64,000 nucleotides of DNA from Devosia beringensis (lineage in GTDB: Bacteria > Pseudomonadota > Alphaproteobacteria > Rhizobiales > Devosiaceae), in assembly GCF_014926585.1 (NCBI RefSeq), contig NZ_CP045422.1, positions 1,032,501 through 1,096,500 on the forward strand, read 5' to 3'. The translations under genes and the position numbers were made by a program. The notes beneath the pieces were generated by a model that worked only from the letters and a program-made list of their open reading frames with translations, searched no databases and was not told where the DNA came from. Of the stretch, positions 23,699 to 32,981 are shown in pieces; the first letter of the stretch is position 1, and every line of letters begins with the position of its first letter.

Positions 23699-25621
23699 AT
23701 GAACTTTAGAAATTTTCCTATTCTCCAGAAATTCATTTTGACGGTCCTGCTGATGGGCATCGTCGCCACCGCCATTGCCGGCATTGCCTGGCGGGAGCTT
23801 GGATCGCTCAGCGCCACCATGGACCGGGTGGGTGAAAAGGAAGTGGCGGCACGCGAGGCCATGGACCTGCGCATGGACGTTATCGCCATCAGTCGCATGA
23901 CTTACCAGCTGGTGCTCGACCCTGCCGGCGTCGCCGATTTCGTTACCCAGGCCGATCGTCGCATGACCGAGATGAAGGCCCGCTTTCCGATCATCGAGGC
24001 TGCAGCGGACGAAACCGAGCTCAGCCAGCTCGAAGCGGTCAAGCCGGTGATGGATGCCTATTTCGAAAAGATCAACGGCATGCTGACCGTCGCGGCAGCC
24101 CAGCCGTTCGACGCTGCCGCGCTCGATGCCGCCCTGGCGGACACCCTAGCCTCCCAGAAGGTCGTTACCGATACGATCAAGGTCTACAGCACCTATTCGG
24201 GCGAGCTGATGGCCAGCATGCGCGCCGATGCCGAGGCCTCGGCCTTCACCGCCATGCTGACCCTTGCCATCTCGGCAGCGGTGGGTATCGCCATCGGCCT
24301 GACTGTCAGCATGCTGGTGGGTCGCCGCACCATCGTCAGCCCGGTGCGCAACCTGACACAGACCATGAGCGAGCTGGCCGATGGCAAGCTGGACGTGGAA
24401 ATCGCCAATGCCGACGCCAAGGACGAGATCGGCGCCATGGCCCGCGCCGTCGAAATCTTCCGCCAGAACGCCAAGCGCGTCGCCGCGCTCAGCGCCGAGG
24501 AAGCCGCCCACAACATGGCGATCGTCGAACGGGCCGACATGATGGCCCTGCTGCAGGCCGAACTGGCCGCCGTGATGAAGGCCGCCAGCGCCGGCAATTT
24601 CGACCAGCGCGTGGCGACCAATTTCAGCGATGGCGAGCTCAACAGCCTGGCTGCCAGCGTCAATGGCCTGGTCGACACCGTCGATCGCGGCCTGGCCGAG
24701 ACCGGCACCGTGCTGTCGGCCATCGCCAATACCGATCTGACGCAGCGCGTCACCGGCGACTACCAGGGCGCCTTCGGTGCCCTCAAGAACAATACCAATG
24801 CCGTGGCCGAAAAGCTGGCCGACATCGTTGCCCAGCTGCAGGACACCTCGCGCTCGCTCAAGACCGCAACCAGCGAGATCCTGGCCGGCGCCAATGATCT
24901 GAGCGAACGCACGACCAAGCAGGCCGCGACGATCGAGGAAACCTCGGCCGCCATGGAAACGCTGGCCGATACGGTGATGAAGAATGCCGAGCGGGCCCAG
25001 CAGGCCAATGGCAAGGCCAAGGAAGTGACCACCTCGGCCGAACAGAGCGGCGAAGTCATGGCCAAGGCCACGGGTGCCATGGAGCGCATCACCACCTCTT
25101 CCGCCAAGATCTCCAACATCATCGGCCTGATCGACGATATCGCCTTCCAGACCAACCTGCTGGCACTCAACGCGTCGGTGGAAGCCGCCCGCGCTGGCGA
25201 TGCCGGCAAGGGCTTTGCCGTGGTGGCCGTCGAAGTGCGTCGCCTCGCGCAGTCCGCAGCATCGGCCTCGGCCGACGTCAAGGTGCTGATCGAACAGAGC
25301 GCCAGCGAAGTGCGCGACGGCAGCCGGCTGGTTGCCGACGCGGCCGATCGCCTCAACGGCATGCTCGAGGGCGTCCGCGCCAGCTCGACGCTGATGGACG
25401 GCATTTCGCGCGACAGCCAGGAGCAGTCCACCGGCATCACCGAGGTCAGCATCGCCGTCCGGCAGATGGACGAAATGACCCAGCACAACGCCGCCCTGGT
25501 CGAGGAAATGAACGCTGCCATCGAGCAGACCGAGACCCAGGCCACCGAGCTCGACATCATCGTCGATATCTTCAAGGTGAGCGACGCGCGCAGCCAGCGC
25601 AGCATGGGCCGCGCCGCCTGA
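23699..25621 (+). CDS. methyl-accepting chemotaxis protein
   Basis: Chemoreceptor of 640 residues. TM1 about 12-32, periplasmic four-helix sensing region about 33-185, TM2 about 187-210, HAMP domain starting [16 protein letters not shown] near 217, a second HAMP-like helical segment (about 285-370), then the signalling domain. The hairpin tip reads [20 protein letters not shown] near 480, with methylation-type Gln/Glu residues on both sides. The C-terminus lacks a CheR-docking pentapeptide. No che genes are near, so it feeds a distant array. Ligand unknown. It shares a bidirectional terminator with the ABC exporter. Confidence 0.95.
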   Translation: MNFRNFPILQKFILTVLLMGIVATAIAGIAWRELGSLSATMDRVGEKEVAAREAMDLRMDVIAISRMTYQLVLDPAGVADFVTQADRRMTEMKARFPIIEAAADETELSQLEAVKPVMDAYFEKINGMLTVAAAQPFDAAALDAALADTLASQKVVTDTIKVYSTYSGELMASMRADAEASAFTAMLTLAISAAVGIAIGLTVSMLVGRRTIVSPVRNLTQTMSELADGKLDVEIANADAKDEIGAMARAVEIFRQNAKRVAALSAEEAAHNMAIVERADMMALLQAELAAVMKAASAGNFDQRVATNFSDGELNSLAASVNGLVDTVDRGLAETGTVLSAIANTDLTQRVTGDYQGAFGALKNNTNAVAEKLADIVAQLQDTSRSLKTATSEILAGANDLSERTTKQAATIEETSAAMETLADTVMKNAERAQQANGKAKEVTTSAEQSGEVMAKATGAMERITTSSAKISNIIGLIDDIAFQTNLLALNASVEAARAGDAGKGFAVVAVEVRRLAQSAASASADVKVLIEQSASEVRDGSRLVADAADRLNGMLEGVRASSTLMDGISRDSQEQSTGITEVSIAVRQMDEMTQHNAALVEEMNAAIEQTETQATELDIIVDIFKVSDARSQRSMGRAA

Positions 25622-25652
25622 TCTGCACCCATAGTCGACACCGATCCATAAA

Positions 25653-25686
25653 AGAACGCCGGGGCCCTGCCCCGGCGTTCTTTTTT
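25653..25686. terminator. bidirectional intrinsic terminator
   Basis: GAACGCCGGGGC (25654-25665) pairs with GCCCCGGCGTTC (25669-25680) around CCT, flanked by A on the left and TTTTTT on the right. It serves the chemoreceptor and probably also the ABC gene, whose stop is at 25688. Confidence 0.85.
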
Positions 25687-25687
25687 G

Positions 25688-27493
25688 TCAGGCCACGAGG
25701 CCCTTGGTCAGTTCGAGCGCCTGAAGCTCAAACAGGCCGCGGTAGATGCCACCCTTGAGCTTGATCAGCGCCTGGTGATCGCCCTCTTCGACGATGGCGC
25801 CCTTGTCGAAGACCAGCAGCCGGTCAAGTGCCCGCACCGTCGACAGACGATGGGCGATGACCAGCGTGGTGCGGCCCACCATCAGTCGCTCCATTGCCTC
25901 CTGGATCTGCGCCTCGCTCTCGCTGTCGAGGCTCGAGGTGGCCTCATCGAGGATCAGCAACCGCGCATCGGCGAGGAAGGCTCGGGCGATAGCGACGCGC
26001 TGGCGCTCGCCGCCCGACAGTTTCACGCCGCGCTCGCCCACCATGGTCTCGTAGCCCTTGGGCAGGCCGGCGATGAAGTGATGCGCATTGGCCTGCGTCG
26101 CCGCCAGCTCGATCTCGGCGCGCGTGGCGCCGGGACGGGCATAGGCGATGTTCTCGGCCAGGGTCCGGTGAAACAGGATGGGTTCCTGCTGCACGATGGC
26201 GATCTGGCTGCGCAGGCTCGACTGCTGCACGTCGGCAATGTTCTGGCCATCGATGGTGATGGTCCCTTCATTGACGTCATAGAGCCGCTGGATAAGCTTG
26301 ACGAAGGTCGTCTTGCCCGAGCCGGAATGCCCGACCAGGCCGACGCGCTCGCCCGAGGCAATGGTGACCGAGAAGTCCTTGTAGAGCGGGGTGGCATGAG
26401 CGCCATACTGGAAGGTGACATTGTCGAAGGCGATGGCCCCCTCCCCGATGCGGATCGGGCCGGAACCGGGCCTGTCGTCAATGCCCATGGGCTGCTCGCC
26501 CAGTGCGACCAGCTCTTCCATATCATTGACCGAGCGCTGCAGGTTGCGGATGTGCTGGCCGACATCGCGCAGATAGCCCTGCAGCACGAAGAACATGGTC
26601 AGCACGAAGGTGATGTCGCCGGGCGTCGCCAGGCCCTGCCGCCAGAGCAGCAGCGCCGTGCCCAGGATGGAGGCCTGCATGGCCGCCATCATCAGCCCCT
26701 GGGCGCCGCCATTGAGGGTGCCGCGCTGCCAGAGCCGGCGCGTGCGCAGGCGCCACTTGCCCACCACGCGCTCGAGAATGGCTTCCTCGCGCTCTTCGGC
26801 GCCGAAGGCCTTGACCACCGAATTGCAGCTGACCGCATCGGCCAGCGCGCCGCCCATCCTGGTGTCCCAGGCATTGGCCAGCGTGCCGGCCGGCGCGACA
26901 AAGCTCACCGACAGCCAGACCGTCACCCCGACATAGATCAGCGAGCCGAGGCCCACGACCAGGCCCATGACGGGCCAGACCGAGCCCAGGATGACCGTCG
27001 CCCCGATCAGCATGACCACCGAAGGCAGCAGGGCCACCAGCAGCGTGTCATTGAGCAGGTCGAGCGCGCCCGAGCCGCGCGTGATCTTGCGCACGGTGGA
27101 GCCGGCAAAGCTGTTGGCGTGCCAGTCGGTGGAGAAGCGCTGCACCCGGTGAAAGGCATCGGCAATGACGTCCTTCATCATGGCCAGCGTGAAGCTGATG
27201 ATGTTGAAAAAGACCAGCTGGCGTAGCACAACGGCGCCCAGATAGAGCGTTACCATCGTGGCGAATGCGCCCATGGCCGGCCCCCAGAAGGCGTCGTCCA
27301 TGCCACTGCCCGAGGCAATGGCATCCACCATACGGCCGGCAAAGATCGGGCTGAAGGCCTCCGCCAGGGTTGCCGTCAGCACCAGGGCGGCGATGAGCGT
27401 GGCGCGCCAAGGCTGCTTGGCCCAGTGGCGGAAGGTATAGCCGAGCACATCGCGGAAGGCGTCGGCCCGGAAATCGAGTTTCTTGCGACTCAT
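25688..27493 (-). CDS. ABC transporter, fused permease and ATPase (exporter type)
   Basis: A 601-residue half-exporter acting as a homodimer or heterodimer in the inner membrane. The six-helix ABC transmembrane domain spans about residues 25-330. The ATPase domain has Walker A GHSGSGKTTF near 390, signature LSGGERQRVAIARA near 494, Walker B LLILDEATSSLDSE and the H-loop in VIAHRLST. It belongs to the MsbA/lipid A/multidrug-like group; the substrate is not readable. Monocistronic, with a 357-base gene-free region upstream. Confidence 0.93.
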   Translation of the reverse strand: MSRKKLDFRADAFRDVLGYTFRHWAKQPWRATLIAALVLTATLAEAFSPIFAGRMVDAIASGSGMDDAFWGPAMGAFATMVTLYLGAVVLRQLVFFNIISFTLAMMKDVIADAFHRVQRFSTDWHANSFAGSTVRKITRGSGALDLLNDTLLVALLPSVVMLIGATVILGSVWPVMGLVVGLGSLIYVGVTVWLSVSFVAPAGTLANAWDTRMGGALADAVSCNSVVKAFGAEEREEAILERVVGKWRLRTRRLWQRGTLNGGAQGLMMAAMQASILGTALLLWRQGLATPGDITFVLTMFFVLQGYLRDVGQHIRNLQRSVNDMEELVALGEQPMGIDDRPGSGPIRIGEGAIAFDNVTFQYGAHATPLYKDFSVTIASGERVGLVGHSGSGKTTFVKLIQRLYDVNEGTITIDGQNIADVQQSSLRSQIAIVQQEPILFHRTLAENIAYARPGATRAEIELAATQANAHHFIAGLPKGYETMVGERGVKLSGGERQRVAIARAFLADARLLILDEATSSLDSESEAQIQEAMERLMVGRTTLVIAHRLSTVRALDRLLVFDKGAIVEEGDHQALIKLKGGIYRGLFELQALELTKGLVA

Positions 27494-27850
27494 AATGGCA
27501 GCCCGACGCCGTTCTCCGGCAGTCGGCCCTCAAAAACATCAGAAATGAAAAGGCACAGCCGAGGACGCAGATTGGTGGTCAGATCAAGTGGCTGTGGGAA
27601 GATGGTACCGCAGGCGGCCGCTGGGCGGGCCGCGGATGGCAAGGACCTAAGGTCGAGGCTTGCCCGGGAGGAGATCGGTGAATGTCACTGTCATACAACG
27701 CCTCCCTTGCTGGTGATCTGAAGCGGTGTCGAATCTAGCGAAAGCCCACGCACTTGCCAACCGCCCCCGCGACGTCAGCAGCGCCAGTGATGCGCCAAAG
27801 CCACAGAAGCGAAACCGCGTCCGCCCCCTCCAGCCGATGGGGCAGGACGG
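27494..27850. other. gene-free stretch upstream of the ABC exporter
   Basis: No supportable gene in 357 bases. A GGGAGGAG site precedes an 18-codon frame at 27681, too short to call. The region must hold the ABC gene promoter on the minus strand, but no clear -35/-10 pair was recognised. Confidence 0.4.
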
Positions 27851-28792
27851 TCAGCCGGCCGCACCTGTCGCCTCCCCGGCGGGCGCGAAAACCGAGATGG
27901 CGCTCGGCCTGATGATGAAATGCGCCGGGGTCTGGGTGACGATATCGCCATCGGTATTGATCGGCATCGGCTCTTTCGTGCGAATATCGAATTCGGTGCT
28001 CTTGGCAGTGCGCACCTCATCCCAGACGCCATGCTCGCCGCGGCGAAAGGCGCCGAGCATCAGCCCGAACTTCCACACACTCTCGAGCTCGAGACTATAG
28101 AGGTCGAGGTGCCCGTCCTCGATGGTGGCATCGGCATGGATGACGGTACCGCCGCCATAATGCACGCCATTGCCGACGGCAATCTGCAGCGTCTTGACGC
28201 TGACCGTGCCGATGTCGCTGATGATCTCGGCGCGAAAGGGCCTGGCCTTCAGCAGCACCTTGAGGGCGGCCAAGCCATAGCCCAGCTTGCCCCAGCGCCG
28301 CTTGGCCTCAGGCGTCAGGCCGCGCGCCAGATCGACCGAGAGGCCCAGGCTCGCCACGTTGAAGAATGGATGTCCGTTGACCTCACCAAGGTCGACCCGA
28401 CTGAGATGGCCGGCCAGGATGACATCGGCGGCCTTGAGCAGGTCGTCCGGAATGCCCAGGGTCCGCGCCAGGTCATTGGCCGTCCCCATCGGCATGATGC
28501 CCATGGGCAGGCCGGTCTCCAATACGCCCCTGGCGGCCGAATTGATGGTGCCGTCCCCGCCGCAGACAATCACCAGGTCCGCCTCATGCCGGCGCCGGGC
28601 AATGTCGGCCGACACCTCCTCGGGCGCATTGAAGCGCTCGATGATGGCATCGATGCCACCGGCGCGCAGGTGATCGACTACCGGTTCGAGCGCGGCAGTC
28701 CCCCGGCGGGCATTGGGGTTGACGAGCATGAGGGCACGACGGCGGGCGGGAAGGGCTGACATGGGCGTCCGGAGCTGGTTAGTCTCCGACAT
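27851..28792 (-). CDS. diacylglycerol/lipid kinase family protein (YegS-like)
   Basis: Lipid kinase of the DagK-catalytic superfamily, about 313 residues. Opening LMLVNPNARRG near residue 22, nucleotide-binding VIVCGGDGTINSAARGV near 70, MPMGTANDLARTLGIP near 97 and a DGHLDLY segment near 225 are typical of YegS and sphingosine-kinase-like enzymes. The start is uncertain: ATGs at 28816, 28792 and 28762 are in frame with weak ribosome binding sites. The lipid substrate is unknown. Confidence 0.88.
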   Translation of the reverse strand: MSETNQLRTPMSALPARRRALMLVNPNARRGTAALEPVVDHLRAGGIDAIIERFNAPEEVSADIARRRHEADLVIVCGGDGTINSAARGVLETGLPMGIMPMGTANDLARTLGIPDDLLKAADVILAGHLSRVDLGEVNGHPFFNVASLGLSVDLARGLTPEAKRRWGKLGYGLAALKVLLKARPFRAEIISDIGTVSVKTLQIAVGNGVHYGGGTVIHADATIEDGHLDLYSLELESVWKFGLMLGAFRRGEHGVWDEVRTAKSTEFDIRTKEPMPINTDGDIVTQTPAHFIIRPSAISVFAPAGEATGAAG

Positions 28793-28898
28793 GGCCTGTC
28801 TGCCGGCCCGGTGCAAGGGGGCGGCACTATTACCGATTGGTCATGCGGCGCAGGCCGACATGCCTAAAATCACGATGTCGCCGGGACTCGGCTGGCGA

Positions 28899-29027
28899 TT
28901 ACTGCGCGGCGGTGGAACCGGTCAGCTTGCTGTCGCGCGTCATCCACGCGCCATAGGCCAGTGCGGCGATAAACAGCACGAACGGGCTGCTGATCACGAC
29001 CAGCGCCAAACCCAGATTTGCAACCAT
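28899..29027 (-). CDS. 42-residue single-span membrane protein
   Basis: A short gene with AGAGGAG eight bases before its ATG. The product has one hydrophobic helix (about residues 5-27, LGLALVVISSPFVLFIAAL) followed by YGAWMTRDSK and a short polar tail ending in Gln. The topology suggests N-out or a peripheral regulatory peptide, but no family is recognised. It is divergent from the aminopeptidase gene and upstream of the lipid kinase on the same strand, with 106 bases between. The codon pattern is GC-rich at third positions like its neighbours, which supports it being real. Confidence 0.6.
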   Translation of the reverse strand: MVANLGLALVVISSPFVLFIAALAYGAWMTRDSKLTGSTAAQ

Positions 29028-29183
29028 CGAACAAACTCCTCTTGCGATGGCTCGGTGCTCGCATGAAAGGGGCTTTTCACCATTGATTCAGGTCAAGCAT
29101 TTTTGCATTTTGTCCGGGTGGCGCAGCGGTCGCGGCGGGACTAGGCTCCGGCCAACCGATTCAAAGCAAAGGCTTTCGCCCCC

Positions 29184-30416
29184 ATGACCATCGATCCCGT
29201 CAAGCTCGACAAGCTCGCCCAGGTTGCCATCAAGGTCGGCCTGCAACTGGCCGAGGGCCAGGACCTGATCATGACCGCGCCGATGACCGCCGCTCCCCTG
29301 GTGCGCCGCATCACCGAGCACGCCTACAAGGCCGGCGCGGGCCTGGTCACCACCCTCTATTCGGATGAGGAAGCAACCCTGGCACGCTACCAGCATGGTC
29401 ACGACTCCAGTTTCGATAAGGCTGCCGGCTGGCTCTATTCGGGCATGGCCGAGGCCTTCAAGGGCAATGCAGCGCGCCTGGCCATTGCCGGCGACAATCC
29501 GATGATGCTGGCGGGCCAGGACCCCGACAAGGTCAGCCGGGCGCAGCGCGCCAATTCGGCCGCCTACAAGCCGGCTTTGCAGCTGATCACGGGCTTTGAC
29601 ATCAACTGGAACATCGTCTCCTACCCCAGCGCGGCCTGGGCCAAGCTGGTCTTCCCAGACGACAGCGAAGAGGTCGCGGTCGGCAAGCTGGCCGATGCCA
29701 TCTTCAAGGCCAGCCGCGTCGATGTCGACGACCCGATTGCGGCCTGGGCCGAGCACAATGCCAATCTCAAGGCGCGCTGGACCTGGCTGAATGGCAAGGC
29801 CTTCTCGGCGCTGCACTATACCGGCCCGGGCACCGACCTGACCGTGGGCCTGGCCGATGACCACCGCTGGAAGGGCGGCGCCTCCGAGGCCAAGAACGGC
29901 ATTACCTGCAACCCCAATATCCCTACCGAGGAAGTGTTCACCACGCCGCACCGCCTGCGCGTGGACGGCCATGTCGCCGCTACCAAGCCACTGAGCCACA
30001 ATGGTACCCTCATCGAGGAGATGCAGGCACGCTTCGAGGGCGGAAGGCTGGTCGAGCTCAAGGCCGCCAAGGGGCAGGACATCTTCAACAAGGTGCTTGA
30101 TACCGACGAGGGTGGCCGTCACCTCGGCGAAGTCGCGTTGGTGCCACATTCCTCGCCCATTTCCGCCTCGGGCGTGCTGTTCTTCAACACGCTCTATGAC
30201 GAGAACGCCTCCTGCCATATCGCCCAGGGGCAGTGCTATTCGGACTGCTTTGTCGGCGGCAAGGACCTGACCCAGGCCGAGATCAATGCACGGGGCGGCA
30301 ACAGCTCCAATATCCATATCGACTGGATGATCGGCAGCGACAAGATCGACATCGACGGCGTGCATGCCGATGGCAGCGTCGAGCCGGTCATGCGCAAGGG
30401 CGAATGGGCCTATTGA
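29184..30416 (+). CDS. M29 family aminopeptidase
   Basis: Metallo-aminopeptidase of 410 residues removing N-terminal residues from peptides in the cytoplasm. Metal and active-site landmarks of the AmpS/T family are present: NIPTEEVFTTPH near residue 247 (Glu ligand), GEVALVPHSSPI near 315 (Glu and His), FNTLYDENASCHIA near 335 and SSNIHIDWMIGSDKIDIDG near 376 (His and Asp). The start ATG matches the family N-terminus. Followed by a long hairpin and then a TIM-barrel gene. Confidence 0.92.
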   Translation: MTIDPVKLDKLAQVAIKVGLQLAEGQDLIMTAPMTAAPLVRRITEHAYKAGAGLVTTLYSDEEATLARYQHGHDSSFDKAAGWLYSGMAEAFKGNAARLAIAGDNPMMLAGQDPDKVSRAQRANSAAYKPALQLITGFDINWNIVSYPSAAWAKLVFPDDSEEVAVGKLADAIFKASRVDVDDPIAAWAEHNANLKARWTWLNGKAFSALHYTGPGTDLTVGLADDHRWKGGASEAKNGITCNPNIPTEEVFTTPHRLRVDGHVAATKPLSHNGTLIEEMQARFEGGRLVELKAAKGQDIFNKVLDTDEGGRHLGEVALVPHSSPISASGVLFFNTLYDENASCHIAQGQCYSDCFVGGKDLTQAEINARGGNSSNIHIDWMIGSDKIDIDGVHADGSVEPVMRKGEWAY

Positions 30417-30466
30417 GGCCTGCCGACAGCAGCAGTTCCGGCCGGCTTTGGCCGGCTGACGATATT

Positions 30467-30506
30467 ACCGGTTGAGTCCCGCGCAGCGGCGTGGGACTCT
30501 GCCGGT
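30467..30506. other. 40-base compound hairpin before the TIM-barrel gene
   Basis: Outer arms ACCGG/CCGGT enclose GAGTCCCGCGC-AGCG-GCGTGGGACTC, which has one mismatch. It ends 17 bases before the GTG start, close to the GGAGA ribosome binding site. It also contains two GANTC sites facing each other. It may act as a processing or translation-control structure; no T-run follows. Confidence 0.5.
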
Positions 30507-30523
30507 CAAATGGAGAATGCACC

Positions 30524-31357
30524 GTGTCCACTATCAGCGCTGACCGTATTGCCGTTTCGACCTGGTCGCTGCACCGCCTGCTTGGCACCACTTTTCCGCA
30601 TGACCTGACGACGACCGAAGTCGGGCCGATGCAGGAAACCTATGGCGAAGGCGAAGAGACGCTGCTCGGCCTGCCTTCGGTGCTGGCCAATCACGGCTAT
30701 CACCGGCTCGAGATCGTCTCGTTCCACCTGCGCAGCCGCGATCCGGTCTATCTGGGCGAGCTGCGCGACCAGCTCAAGATTGCCGAGGTGACGCTGCAGA
30801 CCCTGCTGATCGACGCCGGCGATATCAGCCATCCCGAGCATGGGGCCCGCGACCAGGCCTGGATTGCCGGCTGGATCGAAACCGCCAATGAGCTGGGCGC
30901 GCAGAATGCGCGGATCATTGCCGGCAAGCAGAAGCCGACGCGCGATGCGCTCGACCGTTCGGTCAAGGCGCTGACCGCGCTGGCCGACGGCAATGCCGGC
31001 TCGAATGTGCGCCTCGTCACCGAGAACTGGTTTGACCTGCTGGCCGAGCCGGCGCATGTGCATTTCCTGCTCGACAAGCTCGATGGCCGCATTGGCCTCT
31101 TGGCCGATTTCGGCAATTGGGGCGGCCCCAGCAAATATGCCGACCTGAAATCGATCTTCAACCGGGCCGAACTGTGCCACGCCAAGGCCAGCTTCATCGA
31201 CGGCGATCTGGACGAAGCCGATTACGGCCAGTGCGTCGCCCTGGCGGAAGCCGCTGGCTACAAGGGGCCCTATACGCTGATCTTTGACAGCGAAATCCCC
31301 AGCGAATGGCATGGCCTGGGCATCGAGCGCGACTTCATCACATCGCATGGCGGATAG
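30524..31357 (+). CDS. sugar phosphate isomerase/epimerase-like TIM barrel protein
   Basis: A 277-residue AP-endonuclease-2-like TIM barrel. Supporting segments are AVSTWSLHRLLG near residue 9, LVTENWFDLL near 160 (Glu in a metal-ligand position), GLLADFGNWGG near 189 (Asp) and AELCHAKASF near 215 (His). A closing LIFDSEI supplies an acidic residue. Substrate unknown. I chose the GTG at 30524, with GGAGA about eight bases before, over an ATG eleven codons earlier that starts inside the hairpin. Not clearly linked in function to the aminopeptidase. Confidence 0.8.
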   Translation: MSTISADRIAVSTWSLHRLLGTTFPHDLTTTEVGPMQETYGEGEETLLGLPSVLANHGYHRLEIVSFHLRSRDPVYLGELRDQLKIAEVTLQTLLIDAGDISHPEHGARDQAWIAGWIETANELGAQNARIIAGKQKPTRDALDRSVKALTALADGNAGSNVRLVTENWFDLLAEPAHVHFLLDKLDGRIGLLADFGNWGGPSKYADLKSIFNRAELCHAKASFIDGDLDEADYGQCVALAEAAGYKGPYTLIFDSEIPSEWHGLGIERDFITSHGG

Positions 31358-31438
31358 CCGCTGCAGGCGGCGGGCGGTGCCCTGCTGCGGCAGGTAGCAC
31401 CGACCATTGGCGGCAGTTGCCTTCGGCGTGACCGAGCT

Positions 31439-31545
31439 CTAGAGCGTTTCCAGCAATAGTGGCTCCACTTTTGCGGTTCGAAAACGCGACAAATCAAAGG
31501 GCTAGAGCCATTGAGCCGTTTCAGCGAAACGGTGAAATGCTCTAG
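31439..31545. repeat. 107-bp RIME-like palindromic repeat
   Basis: Bounded by CTAGAGC (31439-31445) and GCTCTAG (31539-31545). It contains GTGGCTCCACTTTTGCGG and an inner perfect hairpin CCGTTTC-AGC-GAAACGG (31516-31532). The sequence matches my memory of the intergenic RIME-type repeat common in Hyphomicrobiales. Its right end overlaps the stop codon of the next gene. Confidence 0.7.
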
Positions 31546-32921
31546 TCGAGTGGCTTGAGATCGGCCAGCAGCGTGGGCAGCAGTTCGCTCACCGTGGGAT
31601 GGATATGCATGGTTTCCATCATGGTGGTGTAGGGGGTGCCAGCCACCATCAGCTGCAGCAGGTTGTGCACCACCTCGTCGCCATTGATACCCAGAATGGC
31701 GGCGCCCAGGATCAGCTTGGTCTCGGCATCGACCAGCACCTTCATCATGCCCTGTGTCTCGCCGCGCTCCTTGGCGCGGCTGACCCGGTCCATGGGCCGC
31801 GTCGCCATCAGGGCCTTCTTGCCGGACTGGCGCACCTCGGTCTCGCTCATGCCGATGCGGCCAAGCGGCGGATCGATGAAGAGGCCATAGACCGGAACGC
31901 GGTTGGCCACCGAGCGCTTGCCACCATCAATGACATTGTCGGCGACCACCTCGAAATCGTTGTAGGAGGTGTGGGTGAAGGCGCCCCGGCCATTGACGTC
32001 GCCCATGGCCCAGATGCCGGGGACATTGGTGCGCAAATGCTCGTCGGTGGGGATGTAGCCGCGCTTGTCGGTCTTGACGCCGGCGGCCTCGAGGTTCAGC
32101 GCCGCCGTATTGGGTGTGCGGCCCAGGGCGACCAGCAGATGGCTGCCCTCGACCGAGGCGCGCCGCTCGCCGGTCTTGAGCGACAGCAGGACGCCGCCAC
32201 CAGCCCGCGCCACCGATTCCACCGTGGTATCAAACAGGAAAGTGACGCCCTCGGCCTCGAGGATCTGGCGAATCCAGGCGGAAATGTCCTCGTCCTCGCG
32301 CGAGGCGGGTCGGGTGCCGCGCTCGATCACCGTCACCTTGGCGCCGAAGCGGGCATACATCTGGGCGAATTCGAGCCCGATATAGCTGGCCCCGACGATC
32401 ACCAGATGGCTCGGCAGGGTATCAAGGTTCATCATGCTGGTATTGGTCAGGAACGGCACGCTGCGCAGGCCAGGCCAATCGGGCACGCTGGCGGTGGCAC
32501 CGGTATTGATGAAGATCTGCGGCGCCGTCACGGTCCGGCTGCCGACCTTGACCGCGGTGGGCGAGACGAAGCTGCCCTCGCCCTCGATATAGTCGATGGC
32601 CTCGATGCCGCCGATCCATTCGGTGAGGCTCCGCACCGAGGCGCCAACCACCGCATCCTTGCGGGCCTTGACGGCCTTCATGTCGACGGTGACCGGGCCT
32701 TTGACGATCACGCCGAAATCGCCGGCATGCCGGGCGGCCCAGGCGGCGCGGGCGCTGGCCACCAGCGTCTTGGTTGGGGTGCAGCCGTCATTGACGCAGG
32801 TGCCGCCGAGATGCTCGCGCTCGATCAGCGCGACGGTCTTGCCGGCCGCGGCCAGGCGCGCCGCCAGAAATGGCCCCGACTGGCCGGCACCCACAACGAT
32901 GGCGTCAAACTGGTCTGACAT
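31542..32921 (-). CDS. FAD-dependent pyridine nucleotide-disulfide oxidoreductase (mercuric reductase-like)
   Basis: A 459-residue flavoprotein of the class I disulfide reductase family. FAD-binding GAGQSGPFLAARLA near residue 11, redox-active Cys-x4-Cys in GGTCVNDGCTPTKT near 40, NAD-binding IVGASYIGLEFAQM near 175 and the AMGDVNG FAD motif near 305. The closing HIHPTVSELL contributes the His-Glu pair. It lacks an N-terminal heavy-metal domain, so mercury reduction is not implied. The substrate is unknown, lipoamide-like or another disulfide. The start at 32921 has GGAGAG upstream. The stop lies in the RIME-like repeat. Confidence 0.88.
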   Translation of the reverse strand: MSDQFDAIVVGAGQSGPFLAARLAAAGKTVALIEREHLGGTCVNDGCTPTKTLVASARAAWAARHAGDFGVIVKGPVTVDMKAVKARKDAVVGASVRSLTEWIGGIEAIDYIEGEGSFVSPTAVKVGSRTVTAPQIFINTGATASVPDWPGLRSVPFLTNTSMMNLDTLPSHLVIVGASYIGLEFAQMYARFGAKVTVIERGTRPASREDEDISAWIRQILEAEGVTFLFDTTVESVARAGGGVLLSLKTGERRASVEGSHLLVALGRTPNTAALNLEAAGVKTDKRGYIPTDEHLRTNVPGIWAMGDVNGRGAFTHTSYNDFEVVADNVIDGGKRSVANRVPVYGLFIDPPLGRIGMSETEVRQSGKKALMATRPMDRVSRAKERGETQGMMKVLVDAETKLILGAAILGINGDEVVHNLLQLMVAGTPYTTMMETMHIHPTVSELLPTLLADLKPLD

Positions 32922-32981
32922 GAACACTCTCCGAAAAACTCTGCCTTGGTCACGGCTGCAACGGCTGGCGCGGCCGAGGGT

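Noticed and set aside
27681..27740. 18-codon frame with a GGGAGGAG site
   Set aside because: Too short, no hydrophobic or charged pattern suggesting a leader peptide, and no downstream gene on that strand.
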